The notes under the pieces were generated by a model. The model saw only the letters and a program-made list of their open reading frames with translations, did not search any database and was not told the origin of the DNA. From Labrys wisconsinensis (lineage in GTDB: Bacteria > Pseudomonadota > Alphaproteobacteria > Rhizobiales > Labraceae), in contig NZ_JAUSVX010000008.1 of the NCBI RefSeq assembly GCF_030814995.1, positions 124,001 through 188,000 of the forward strand: a stretch of DNA of 64,000 nt, written 5' to 3'. Position 1 is the first letter of the stretch, and each line of letters begins with the position of its first letter. Below are positions 52,841-61,190 of this stretch, piece by piece. A program made the translations under genes and the position numbers.

Positions 52841-54358
52841 TCACCCGGCCCGCGGCCGGCCGGATGCGGAGCGCGCCGCGCCGGCGAGCGCCGCCAGGCC
52901 GGCGTCGATCTTCGCGACCGGGATCGAGGAGAAGCCGAGCCGGAAGAACGCTGCCGGCGGGTCGGCGCCGGCGAAGAACACGTCGCCCGGCTCGATCACG
53001 ACACCGGCGGCGAGGGCGCGGCCCGCGAGGTCGCGCGCGTCGCGGCCGGGCGCCTCGATCCAGGCGCTGCTGGCGCCGGGATCGCCGCGCCGGCGCGTCC
53101 AGGGCAGGTGGCGTGCGAGCGCCGCCTCGACCGCCACGGCGCGCTCGGCCATGGCGCGGGCAAGGCGCTTCAGGTGCGCCTCGTGGTGGCCGAGGGCGAT
53201 GAACAGCGCCGCGGCGCGCTGGTTGTTGGCGGGCGGGTGGCGCAGCATCAGCCGGCGCAGGGCGCGCAGCTCGTGGATCAACGGCGCCGGCGCGACGACA
53301 TAGCCGAGCCGCAGGCCCGGGGCGAGCGTCTTGGAGAGGCTGCCGACATAGAGCACGCGGCCGGAGCGGTCGAGGCTCTTCAGCGCCGGCAGCGGCGTGC
53401 GGCCGGCGGGGATCTCGATCTCGTAATCGTCCTCGATCACCACGACGTCGTGATCCCCGGCCGCGGCCATCAGCGCCTCGCGCCGCGCCATCGGCATGGT
53501 CACCGTCGTCGGGCATTGGTGGCTCGGCGTGACATAGACGTAGTCGCAGCCGGCGAGGCCGCCGCCGACCATCACGCCGTCGCCGTCGAGCGGCAGGAGG
53601 CGCAGCATCGCCTCCCGCGAGGCGAAGATGTTGCGGGCGTCGGGATAGCCGGGATCCTCCATGCCGACCACGGTGCCGCGCTCCATCAGCAGGACGGCGA
53701 TGAGGAACAGGGCCTGCTGGGCGCCCATCGTCACCATCACCTCGTCCTCGCCGGCCCAGACGCCGCGCAGCGGCAGCACGCGCTTGCGGATCTCGCCGAT
53801 CAGGACGGGATCGTCGCCGTCGATGAGGTCGCGCGTCCAATCGCGGATCTCCAGGGCGCCGAGGGCGGCGCGCACGCATTCGCGCCAGTCGTTGACCGGA
53901 AACAGCGACAGGTCGGGCTGGCCGTAGACGAAGGGGTAGGGCAGGCCCTGCCAATCCGCCGGCTTGACGATGTTGCGGGCGAGCGAGGGGCGCTGCTTGA
54001 GCCGTGCCGTCCAGTCCGGCGCCCCTGCCGCGTGCCTGGACACGGGCGCCGGGCCGGGCCGGCGCGAGGACACGGCGACGAAATGGCCGCCGCGCTCGCG
54101 CGAGACCAGGATCGCCTCGTCGACGAGGTGCTGGTAGGCGAGCACGACGGTGTTGCGGGCCACGCCCAGCGCCGCGGCGAGGTCGCGGCTGGACGGCAGG
54201 CGCGTGCCGGCGACGAGCCTGCCCTCGCTGATCGCCGAGACGATGGCGCGCCGGATCTGCACCTGCAGCGGCCGGCCCTCGCCGGGCGCGAGCCGGATCA
54301 GCTGCGCCCACAGGGCGCTGCGCGCACCGTCGCGGACCGCACCGGTCCTTGCCTCCAT
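52841..54358 (-). CDS. MocR/PdxR-type GntR regulator with aminotransferase domain, TauR-like
   Basis: This 505-residue protein has an N-terminal GntR winged helix (about 28-95, LQVQIRRAIVSAISEGRLVAGTRLPSSRDLAAALGVARNTV). An aspartate-aminotransferase-fold effector domain has the PLP lysine Lys343 in YVGSLSKTLAPGLRLGYV. MocR proteins sense an amino compound or PLP and activate divergent genes. The divergent gene here is an omega-amino acid aminotransferase, and CTGGACCTAT in the gap nearly matches the TauR box I recall (CTGGACYTAA). This supports a taurine- or amine-responsive role. Confidence 0.88.
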   Translation of the reverse strand: MEARTGAVRDGARSALWAQLIRLAPGEGRPLQVQIRRAIVSAISEGRLVAGTRLPSSRDLAAALGVARNTVVLAYQHLVDEAILVSRERGGHFVAVSSRRPGPAPVSRHAAGAPDWTARLKQRPSLARNIVKPADWQGLPYPFVYGQPDLSLFPVNDWRECVRAALGALEIRDWTRDLIDGDDPVLIGEIRKRVLPLRGVWAGEDEVMVTMGAQQALFLIAVLLMERGTVVGMEDPGYPDARNIFASREAMLRLLPLDGDGVMVGGGLAGCDYVYVTPSHQCPTTVTMPMARREALMAAAGDHDVVVIEDDYEIEIPAGRTPLPALKSLDRSGRVLYVGSLSKTLAPGLRLGYVVAPAPLIHELRALRRLMLRHPPANNQRAAALFIALGHHEAHLKRLARAMAERAVAVEAALARHLPWTRRRGDPGASSAWIEAPGRDARDLAGRALAAGVVIEPGDVFFAGADPPAAFFRLGFSSIPVAKIDAGLAALAGAARSASGRPRAG

Positions 54359-54371
54359 CGAACGCCGTCCC

Positions 54372-54381
54372 CTGGACCTAT
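54372..54381. promoter_or_regulatory. TauR-box-like site between MocR and aminotransferase genes
   Basis: CTGGACCTAT differs at one base from the CTGGACYTAA motif I remember for MocR-type TauR. It lies in the 84-nt divergent gap, 14 nt before the MocR start. Such proteins usually need two direct copies; I did not find a clear second copy, so the call is tentative. Confidence 0.45.
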
Positions 54382-54442
54382 CGCGCCCTGCGATCCCAGC
54401 CCATGGTCGCCGCATGGGCCGAATTGCGCAAGCGAGGGCGTG

Positions 54443-55780
54443 ATGGACGGATCGACGGCGATCAAAGCGCGCGACGGCACGCCGGTCGCGATGGACAATC
54501 ACTGGATGCCGTTCACGCCCAACCGGGCGTTCCGGGCCGAGCCCGCCATCGTGGCGCGGGCGGAAGGGGTGCATTACTTCGACCCGACGGGCCGCCGGAT
54601 CCTCGACGGCTCGTCGGGCCTGTTCACCACGCCGGCCGGCCACGGGCGGCGCGAGATCGCCGAGGCGGTCGGCCGGCAACTGATGGAGCTCGACTACACG
54701 CCGAGCTTCCTGCGCGGCCATCCCAGGGCCTTCGAGCTCGCCGGCCGCATCGCCCGCCTGATGCCGCCGGGGCTCGACCGCATCTTCTTCGCCAATTCGG
54801 GCTCCGAGGCGGTCGACAGCGCCATGAAGATCGCGCTCGCCTATCACCGCGCCCGCGGCGAGGGCCAGCGCCAGATCTTCGTCTCGCGCGAGCGGGCCTA
54901 TCACGGCGTCAATTTCGGCGGCGTCGCCCTCTCCGGCATGGTCAACAACCGCCGGACCTTCGGCATCGGCCTGCCCAGCGCCGTGCACATGCGCCACACC
55001 CATATCCCGGAGAACCGCTTCAGCCGCGGCGAGGGCGAGCACGGCGCCGACCTCGCCGAAGACCTCGCCCGCGTCGCCGCCACCCATGGCGGGGAGAGCA
55101 TCGCGGCGGTGTTCGTCGAGCCGGTCGCCGGCTCGACCGGCGTGCTGGTGCCGCCGAAGGGCTACCTCGCTCGGCTGCGCGAGATCTGCGACCGGCACGG
55201 CATCCTGCTCGTCTTCGACGAGGTGATCACCGGCTTCGGCCGCACCGGCCGCGCCTTCGCGACGCAGGCCTTCGGGGTGACGCCGGACCTGATCACCATG
55301 GCCAAGGCCATCACCAACGGCGCCCAGCCGATGTCGGCCGTGGCGGTGAAGCGCGCGGTCTGCGACGTGGTGATGAATGCCGCGCCCGAGGGCGGCGTCG
55401 AGCTCTTCCACGGCTACACCTGGTCGGCGCATCCGGCGGCCTGCGCCGCGGCGCTGGCGGCGCTCGACATCTACGAGGGCGAGCTGCTGTTCGAGCGCGC
55501 CGCCCAGATGTCGGCCTATTTCCTCGACCAGCTCTTCGCGCTCCGCGACATCCCCATCGTCACCGACATCCGCGGCATCGGCATGCTCGGCGGCTTCGAC
55601 GTGGCGCCGATGGGCAATCCCGGCCAGCGCGGCCACCTCCTGCAGCGCCGGCTGTTCGAAGAGGGCGTGCACATCAAGACCACCGGGGATGCCGCCATCG
55701 TCGCGCCGGCCTTCGTGATGGAGGCGGGCGAGATCGACCGGATGTGCGAGACGTTCCGCACGGTGCTGAAGGCGCTGTGA
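54443..55780 (+). CDS. Omega-amino acid--pyruvate aminotransferase (class III)
   Basis: This 445-residue PLP enzyme has the class III pattern: NHWMPFTPNRAF near residue 19, ILDGSSGLFTTPAGHG, FFANSGSEAVDSAMK, catalytic Lys288 in TMAKAITNGAQPM, and HGYTWSAHPAACAAAL. It resembles beta-alanine--pyruvate transaminases more than known taurine--pyruvate aminotransferases. Both give an aldehyde and alanine. The divergent MocR regulator and nearby Xsc make taurine or beta-alanine the best candidate substrates. It starts after GAGGG. The frame is open upstream but lies over the MocR gene. Confidence 0.88.
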   Translation: MDGSTAIKARDGTPVAMDNHWMPFTPNRAFRAEPAIVARAEGVHYFDPTGRRILDGSSGLFTTPAGHGRREIAEAVGRQLMELDYTPSFLRGHPRAFELAGRIARLMPPGLDRIFFANSGSEAVDSAMKIALAYHRARGEGQRQIFVSRERAYHGVNFGGVALSGMVNNRRTFGIGLPSAVHMRHTHIPENRFSRGEGEHGADLAEDLARVAATHGGESIAAVFVEPVAGSTGVLVPPKGYLARLREICDRHGILLVFDEVITGFGRTGRAFATQAFGVTPDLITMAKAITNGAQPMSAVAVKRAVCDVVMNAAPEGGVELFHGYTWSAHPAACAAALAALDIYEGELLFERAAQMSAYFLDQLFALRDIPIVTDIRGIGMLGGFDVAPMGNPGQRGHLLQRRLFEEGVHIKTTGDAAIVAPAFVMEAGEIDRMCETFRTVLKAL

Positions 55781-55783
55781 GTC

Positions 55784-56224
55784 TCACAGCCGCTTGGTCA
55801 TGAACACCCGCCGGTAGCCGTTCTCCGCCGCCCGGTGCGTCTCGACGAAGCCGAGATGGCGGTAGAGCGGCAGGTTCTCGGTCATCACCTCGTTGGTGTA
55901 GAGCCTCACCTCCGGCAGGCCGAGCCGGCGCGCCTCGGTCTCGGCATGGGCGACGAGCGCCCGGCCGATGCCCTTGCCCTGGAAGCGCGGCGAGACGGCG
56001 ACGGTGTCGAGCAGGAGATGGTCGTCTTCCGGCGCGAGGATCAGCACGCCGGCGATGCGGCCATGGCGGGTGAGCACGCTGGCCCGGCCGGCCGCGACAT
56101 GGGCGGCGTAGTCGTCCAGCATCGGGCCGGGCGGCCGGTCCATGCGCGGCAGGTAGAGCGCGAAAGCCTCGCACACCAGCGTCTCGATGGTCGGCACGTC
56201 CTCGGGCTCGGCTAGGCGGATCAT
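55784..56224 (-). CDS. GNAT-family N-acetyltransferase
   Basis: This 146-residue GNAT protein has the acetyl-CoA loop VSPRFQGKGIGRALV (about 78-92) preceded by LLDTVAV, and the end ENLPLYRHLGFVETHR. Its acceptor is unknown. It ends 3 bp from the stop of the convergent aminotransferase gene. It is a single gene with the start at 56224; about 108 nt separate it from the MFS gene upstream. Confidence 0.85.
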   Translation of the reverse strand: MIRLAEPEDVPTIETLVCEAFALYLPRMDRPPGPMLDDYAAHVAAGRASVLTRHGRIAGVLILAPEDDHLLLDTVAVSPRFQGKGIGRALVAHAETEARRLGLPEVRLYTNEVMTENLPLYRHLGFVETHRAAENGYRRVFMTKRL

Positions 56225-56332
56225 GGCGGTCCCCGGCCTGCGCCCGCGGGTGGGCGGAGAGGCGCAGCATCCCGCAATCCGGCGGCGCCGGCAAGGCGCG
56301 CTCGCTACAGGCGCGCTTGCTACAGGCCCCTG

Positions 56333-57559
56333 TCACCGCCCCGGCATGGTGTCGACCCGGCGCAGCGCCGGGAAGAGGCGCGACCAGGCGAGGGCGACGA
56401 GCACGGTGCCGATGCCGCCGATCACCACGGCCGGAACCGTGCCGAACAGCGCGGCGGTCATGCCCGATTCGAACTCGCCGAGCTGGTTCGAGGTGCCGAC
56501 GAACATCGAGTTCACGGCGCTCACCCGTCCGCGCATCGCGTCGGGCGTCTCGAGCTGCACCAGGGTGGAGCGGATGACGACGCTGACGACGTCGCAAGCG
56601 CCCATGGCGACCAGGGCGGCGAGCGAGAGCGGGATCGAGGTGGAGAGGCCGAAGACGATGGTGGCGAGGCCGAAGGCCACGACGGCGATGAACATCTTGA
56701 CGCCGACATGGCGCCGGAGCGGCCGGCGGGCGAGGACCAGGGAGGTCGAGAGGGCGCCGACCGCCGGGGCCGCTCGCAGCATGCCGAGGCCGAGCGCATC
56801 GGTGTGCAGGATGTCGTGCGCATAGATCGGCAGCAGCGCGGTGGCGCCGCCGAGCAGCACCGCCACCATGTCGAGGGAGATGGCGCCGAGGACGATCGGC
56901 CGGCCGCGGATGAAGCCGAAGCCGGAGAGCAGGGTGGCGAGGCTCACCGGCTCGCGCGGCGGCGGCAGGCTGGCGGTGCGCAGCGCCAGGACCAGCAGGC
57001 TGGCGAGCCCGTAGAGCAGGGCGACGACGCCATAGGCGGCACCCGGCCCGGCGAGGTAGAGCAGGCCGCCGGTGGCCGGGCCGAGGATGGTGGCGGTCTG
57101 CACCGCCGAGGCGGAGAGCGCCAGCGCCTGGGGCAGCAGGGCCGGGCCGACCACACCCGGCAGCAGCGCCGCCATGGTCGGCATCTCGAAGGTGCGGCAG
57201 GCGCCGATCAGCGCGGCGGCGGCGAAGATCACCGCCGGCGAGATCGTGCCGGTGACGGAGGCGAGGGCCAGCCCGGCCGCGGTCGCAGCCTCGACCCACT
57301 GGCAGGCGCGCACGACGCGGCGCCGGTCATAGCGATCGGCGATATGGCCGGCCGGAATGGTGAGGAGCAGCATCGGCAGGAACTGGCTGAGGCCCAGCAG
57401 GCCGAGGTCGAAGGCCCGCCCGGTGAGGCCGTAGAGCTGCCAGCCGATCACCACCGCGACGATCTGGAAGCTGCCGGTCGACAGCACCCGCGCCGACCAG
57501 AAGTTCCAATAGCCGGTCTGCGCCAGGGCGTTCGGTTGCTCCAACGAAAGTGCCGGCAT
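56333..57559 (-). CDS. MFS transporter, EntS/MFS_3 type
   Basis: This 408-residue inner-membrane protein has about 12 hydrophobic helices. The typical MFS loop after the second helix reads GHIADRYDRRRVV (residues 71-83), with repeats in the second half (RRPLRRHVGVKMF). ATLVQLETPDAMRGRVSAVNSMFVG is characteristic of the MFS_3/EntS group of exporters. The substrate is unknown. No ribosome site precedes the ATG at 57559; the upstream minus-strand bases are pyrimidine-rich. The upstream gap carries a nested palindrome. Confidence 0.87.
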   Translation of the reverse strand: MPALSLEQPNALAQTGYWNFWSARVLSTGSFQIVAVVIGWQLYGLTGRAFDLGLLGLSQFLPMLLLTIPAGHIADRYDRRRVVRACQWVEAATAAGLALASVTGTISPAVIFAAAALIGACRTFEMPTMAALLPGVVGPALLPQALALSASAVQTATILGPATGGLLYLAGPGAAYGVVALLYGLASLLVLALRTASLPPPREPVSLATLLSGFGFIRGRPIVLGAISLDMVAVLLGGATALLPIYAHDILHTDALGLGMLRAAPAVGALSTSLVLARRPLRRHVGVKMFIAVVAFGLATIVFGLSTSIPLSLAALVAMGACDVVSVVIRSTLVQLETPDAMRGRVSAVNSMFVGTSNQLGEFESGMTAALFGTVPAVVIGGIGTVLVALAWSRLFPALRRVDTMPGR

Positions 57560-57601
57560 GGGAGGAAAGGGGAACGCTGCGTGTCGCCAGGGAGATGCGG
57601 T

Positions 57602-57723
57602 CTAGTGTTGTGCTTCCGACGCTTGGTCCCCGACCATTGTGTTGGAAGCACAACACAAAGCATTGAACCAACTAGGGTTCCGGGCTGACGGTTCGGAACG
57701 AACCGTTAGAGTCGGAACACTAG
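57602..57723. repeat. Nested palindromic element
   Basis: CTAGTGTTGTGCTTCCGAC starts at 57602, and a shortened inverse, GTCGGAACACTAG, ends at 57723, as if terminal inverted repeats enclosed about 122 bp. Inside, GTGTTGTGCTTCC/GGAAGCACAACAC (57605-57617, 57644-57656) is a perfect 13-bp inverted repeat. ACGGTTCG/CGAACCGT (57688-57695, 57699-57706) is another perfect hairpin with a 3-nt loop. It lies in the gap 57560-57795, where no gene is seen. It resembles a small non-autonomous mobile or REP-like element. Confidence 0.6.
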
Positions 57724-57795
57724 CATGCCCGGCCCGGCCGCGTAACGCCGGGATTGCGGCCAGCGCCATGCGCTCCACGCATGGGGCTTCCTGCC

Positions 57796-58416
57796 TCAGG
57801 CGGCCTCGGCGGCGCGCGGCTCGCCCTGGCCGCGGCGCAGCGCCGGGCGGGCGGTGATGCGGTAGACCGCCGCCGGGGGGATGTTGCGGAAGGCGCGGCC
57901 GATCAGCGTCGCCCTGAGGCCGAGGCGGCCGAGGATGGCGCGCGGGATCGGACAGCGCGGGCCGTACGTGAACTGGTAGAAGGCGCCGCCCGGCCTGAGA
58001 TAGCCGAAGGACCCGGCCATGATGGCCATGACCCGGCGCGGCGGCATGGTGAGGAGCGGCAGGCCGCTGACGACGGCGCCGACCGGCGCATCGGGAAAGA
58101 GGCGGTGCTCGGCGAGCCGGCTGGCATCGAGGCGCAGCACGCGCGCGCCGGCAAAGCGCGACTGCAGGAGCTCGGCGAAGTCGGCGCCGAACTCGATCAG
58201 CGTCAGGTCCTCTTCGCGCACGCCGCGCGCCAGCAGGGCCCGGGTGAAGACGCCGGTGCCCGGCCCGAGCTCGATCACCGGGCCGGTGCCCGCGCCGATC
58301 TCGCTGGTGATCAGCGCGGCCAGGGCGCGGCCGGAGGGAGCGACCGCCCCGACCCGGCCGGGGGCAGCCGCCCAGGCGCGCAGGAAATGCAGGGAATCGG
58401 GAAGAGGGATGGCCAT
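57796..58416 (-). CDS. pmtA: Phospholipid N-methyltransferase, PmtA family
   Basis: This 206-residue SAM methyltransferase of the Sinorhizobium PmtA type methylates phosphatidylethanolamine toward phosphatidylcholine. The SAM motif is VIELGPGTGVFTRALL (about 47-62). Family blocks VSGLPLLTMPPRRVMAIM and FYQFTYGPRCPIPRAIL are clear. The start at 58416 is the first ATG where similarity begins. It lies 82 nt downstream of a histidine kinase gene on the same strand, so the two-component system may share its transcript or control it. Confidence 0.86.
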   Translation of the reverse strand: MAIPLPDSLHFLRAWAAAPGRVGAVAPSGRALAALITSEIGAGTGPVIELGPGTGVFTRALLARGVREEDLTLIEFGADFAELLQSRFAGARVLRLDASRLAEHRLFPDAPVGAVVSGLPLLTMPPRRVMAIMAGSFGYLRPGGAFYQFTYGPRCPIPRAILGRLGLRATLIGRAFRNIPPAAVYRITARPALRRGQGEPRAAEAA

Positions 58417-58498
58417 GGCGCGGAAGCCCCTTGATTGGTCGGTGGCGGCGCAGCCGCGCACCTCCACCTGCGGCATGCGGATTGCGCGGACATGACGC

Positions 58499-59872
58499 TC
58501 ATGCGCGGTTCTCCGGCTTGTGGACGGGCAGCAACATCCGAAAGCGCGCGCCGCCGTTCGGGCCGTCGAGCACGGCGATCGAGCCGCGATGCAGGCGGAC
58601 GATCTCGCTGACCAGGTGCAGGCCGAGGCCCGCGCCCCGCTCGCGCGGGTTGAGGCGCTGGAACGGCTCGAAGATCCGCCGGCGATGCGCGGGCGGGACG
58701 CCCTCGCCCTCGTCGACCACCTCGACCGCGCCGTCCCGCTCGACCCGGATGGCGATCGATCCGTCGCCGGCGTGCTCGATCGCATTCTGGACGAGGTTGG
58801 TCAGGGCCCGCTCCAGCGAGGGGGCGTCGCCGAGCACCTCGACGCGATCGACCTCCGCCTCGACCGAGAGGTCGAAGCCGCCGGCGATGGCGAGCGGCGC
58901 GAGGTCCGCGGCGACCTGCCGGGCGAGGCGCACGAGGTCGACGGGGGCGGCATCGCGCGCCGTCCGGTCGATGCGCTGCAGATCGAGCAGCTGCTCGGCG
59001 AGATTGGCGAGGCGGGCGGCGTCGGCGAGGAGGCGCGTGCGCTGCGAGCCGTCCGGCAAGGCCTCCAGGCGGGTGGTCAGGATGGCGATCGGGGTGCGCA
59101 ATTCGTGCGCGGCGTCGGCGAGGAAGCGCTGGCGCCGCTCATAGCCTTCGTCCAGCCGCTCGAGCGCCGCGTTCACAGCCTCGATGAACGGCGCGACCTC
59201 GGCCGGCACCGCATCGGGCGGCAGGCGGGCCCCGCGCTGGTCGGGCCGGATGCGGGCGGCTTCCGCCGCGGCCTGGTTCAGCCCGGCGAGCGCGCGGCGC
59301 ACCACCAGCGGCGTCGCGATCAGGGTGGCCAGCGTCATCAGCGCCAGGATCGGCACGGTCACGCCGGCGAAGACCACGGCCATGGCCCGGAGCGAGCGGC
59401 CGAGCGGCACCTCGCCCCCGGGGCCGGTCAGGATCTGGAGCGGGCCGATGGCCGTGTCGACGCGCTTCAGCCGCGCGCCCGGCCGCGTGGGGTCCCAGAG
59501 GTTCCAGCCGAGCCGAGCCTGGCCGACGCGCTCCAGCGCCGGCGCGAGGTCGGCGAACGGCTCCGGCACCGTCCCCTCGACGAGCTGGCGCCCCTCGCCG
59601 TCGCGGACCACGAACCACAGATCCGGCAGCGCGACTCGAAGCGCGGCGAGCTCGGGCGTGGGGCGGAGCGTCAGGCCGCCCCCGGCGTCGCGCCCGGCGG
59701 CGTCGACCACCGCATCGATGATGTCGTCCTCCGATTCCAGCTTGACGAGGTGGCCGGTGCCCCACAGCGCCCCGAGCAGCACCAGGACGAGCAGCGTCAG
59801 CGCCGCCGCCTGGAGCGCGACCAGGCGGATGACGAGGTGGCGGCGCAGCGAATAGCAGGCGGAGCGGGTCAT
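58499..59872 (-). CDS. Sensor histidine kinase
   Basis: This 457-residue membrane kinase has one helix at about 16-38 and a second at 163-190, with a periplasmic sensor of about 120 residues between them. A HAMP-like linker, the phosphoacceptor His256 in FLADAAHELRTPIAIL, and an HATPase domain (LVQNAIEHAGDGSI; GAGLGLHLVSEIVRLH) follow. It overlaps the response regulator by 4 nt. The signal is unknown. OmpR-type pairs of this kind often sense metals, tricarboxylates or envelope stress. All catalytic boxes are intact. Confidence 0.88.
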   Translation of the reverse strand: MTRSACYSLRRHLVIRLVALQAAALTLLVLVLLGALWGTGHLVKLESEDDIIDAVVDAAGRDAGGGLTLRPTPELAALRVALPDLWFVVRDGEGRQLVEGTVPEPFADLAPALERVGQARLGWNLWDPTRPGARLKRVDTAIGPLQILTGPGGEVPLGRSLRAMAVVFAGVTVPILALMTLATLIATPLVVRRALAGLNQAAAEAARIRPDQRGARLPPDAVPAEVAPFIEAVNAALERLDEGYERRQRFLADAAHELRTPIAILTTRLEALPDGSQRTRLLADAARLANLAEQLLDLQRIDRTARDAAPVDLVRLARQVAADLAPLAIAGGFDLSVEAEVDRVEVLGDAPSLERALTNLVQNAIEHAGDGSIAIRVERDGAVEVVDEGEGVPPAHRRRIFEPFQRLNPRERGAGLGLHLVSEIVRLHRGSIAVLDGPNGGARFRMLLPVHKPENRA

Positions 59873-60555
59873 GGCGCGCCGCGCAGGAGATAGCCGACGC
59901 CGCGGATGCCGTGGATCTCGACGTCGGCGGCGGCGATGCGGCGGCGCAGGCGCGAGACATGGGCGTCCAGGGCGTTGGACTGGACCTCGTCGTCGAAGCC
60001 GTAGACCGCTTCCTCCAGGGCGGCGCGCATCTCCGTGCGCCCGGCGCGGCGGATCAGCGTCTCCAGGACGAGCAGCTCGCGGCGCGGCAGGTCGAGGGGG
60101 ACGCCGTCGATGCTCGCCTCCCGATGCTCCTGGTCGAAGGTGAGGCGGCCGATGCGCACGGTGCGGGCGGCGCGATCGCCGCGCCGGCGCAGCACGGCGC
60201 GCAGACGCGCCAGCAGCTCCTCCACGGCGAAGGGCTTGGCGAGATAATCGTCGGCGCCGGCATCGAGGCCCGCCACCCGGTCGACCAGCTCGCCGCGGGC
60301 GGTGAGGACGATCACCGGCACGCCGCCGGAGCCGGCCGGGGAGCCGGCGGCCGCGCGCAGGCCGGCCAGCAGCGCCAGCCCGTCGCCGTCCGGCAGCCGG
60401 CGGTCGAGCAGGACGGCATCGTGCACGGCCTCGGCCAGGGCCGCGCGCGCCTCCGCCAGCCGCGTCACGTGGTCGACCAGGATGTCGTGCCGGCCGAGGG
60501 CGGCGCAGAGCGCGCCGGCCATCTCGGGCTCGTCTTCGATCAGGAGGATCCGCAA
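59869..60555 (-). CDS. OmpR-family response regulator
   Basis: This 228-residue protein has a receiver domain with phosphoacceptor Asp51 in VLLDRRLPDGDG, acidic pocket IEDEPEM, and lysine in YLAKPFAVEEL. A C-terminal winged helix follows (RREASIDGVPLDLPRRELLVLETLIRRAG and DAHVSRLRRRI). No ATG or GTG lies near the start. I take TTG 60553-60555, which has GGAG 6 nt upstream. It is coupled to the kinase gene and divergent from a DUF1428 gene. Confidence 0.86.
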   Translation of the reverse strand: MRILLIEDEPEMAGALCAALGRHDILVDHVTRLAEARAALAEAVHDAVLLDRRLPDGDGLALLAGLRAAAGSPAGSGGVPVIVLTARGELVDRVAGLDAGADDYLAKPFAVEELLARLRAVLRRRGDRAARTVRIGRLTFDQEHREASIDGVPLDLPRRELLVLETLIRRAGRTEMRAALEEAVYGFDDEVQSNALDAHVSRLRRRIAAADVEIHGIRGVGYLLRGAP

Positions 60556-60726
60556 GCGCCGCTCCAGCGTCCGAGGCTCGCCTTCTCCCGCAGCACCATT
60601 GCCGGCACATTGCGGCTCCTGCTCCTGGCATGAAAGAGCCAGGGCGGGAAGAAAAATCGCGGAGCGCTGTCGGATCGGCCCGGGTCCGATCGTCCTCCGG
60701 CAGTTCGCAAGCATAAGGAGGATCTC

Positions 60727-61080
60727 ATGTCCTATGTCGACGGCTTCGTGCTCGCCGTGCCCAGGGCGAAGCTCGATGCCTACAAGGCGCTGGCCGCCAC
60801 GGCCGGCGCGGTGTGGAAGGAGCACGGCGCGCTCGCCTATGTCGAATGCATCGGCGACGACGTGCCCTATGGCGAGCTCACCTCCTTCCCGCGGGCCGTC
60901 CAGGCCGGGGAGGACGAGGTCGTGGTGTTCTCCTGGATCGTCTACCCCTCGCGCCAGGAGCGCGACGCGATCAACGCCAAGGTCATGGCCGATCCGCGCC
61001 TCAAGGGCGACATGGCCGACATGCCTTTCGACGGCAAGCGCATGATCTATGGCGGCTTCGAGGCCTTCCTGGAGCTGTAG
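60727..61080 (+). CDS. DUF1428 family protein (YbaA-like)
   Basis: This 117-residue protein begins SYVDGFVLAVPRAKLDAYKALA and contains VECIGDDVPYGELTSFPRAV and PFDGKRMIYGGFEAFLEL. It is a ferredoxin-like alpha/beta barrel (dimeric ABM-type) protein of unknown function, probably cytoplasmic. It starts after a perfect AGGAGG at 60718-60723. It is divergent from the two-component system and convergent with the TauE/SafE gene. Confidence 0.88.
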   Translation: MSYVDGFVLAVPRAKLDAYKALAATAGAVWKEHGALAYVECIGDDVPYGELTSFPRAVQAGEDEVVVFSWIVYPSRQERDAINAKVMADPRLKGDMADMPFDGKRMIYGGFEAFLEL

Positions 61081-61153
61081 GACGTCTCGTACCATCGGCC
61101 TCGGTCTTCGACCGATGCCGAGTGGGTGAGGCTCAAGCGCCGCACGGGCTTGG

Positions 61154-61188
61154 CCCATCATCGATGAGTCGGGCTCATCGATGATGGG
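61154..61188. terminator. Strong hairpin between convergent genes
   Basis: CCCATCATCGATGAG and CTCATCGATGATGGG are perfect 15-bp arms around a 5-nt loop. It lies 2 nt before the end of the TauE/SafE gene and 73 nt after the DUF1428 stop. No T tract flanks it, so it may be a terminator, a transcript stabiliser or a dispersed repeat. Confidence 0.45.
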
Positions 61189-61190
61189 TG

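Noticed and set aside
54443-55780. Confident taurine--pyruvate aminotransferase (tpa)
   Set aside because: The sequence looks closer to beta-alanine/omega-amino acid transaminases; the taurine link rests only on context.
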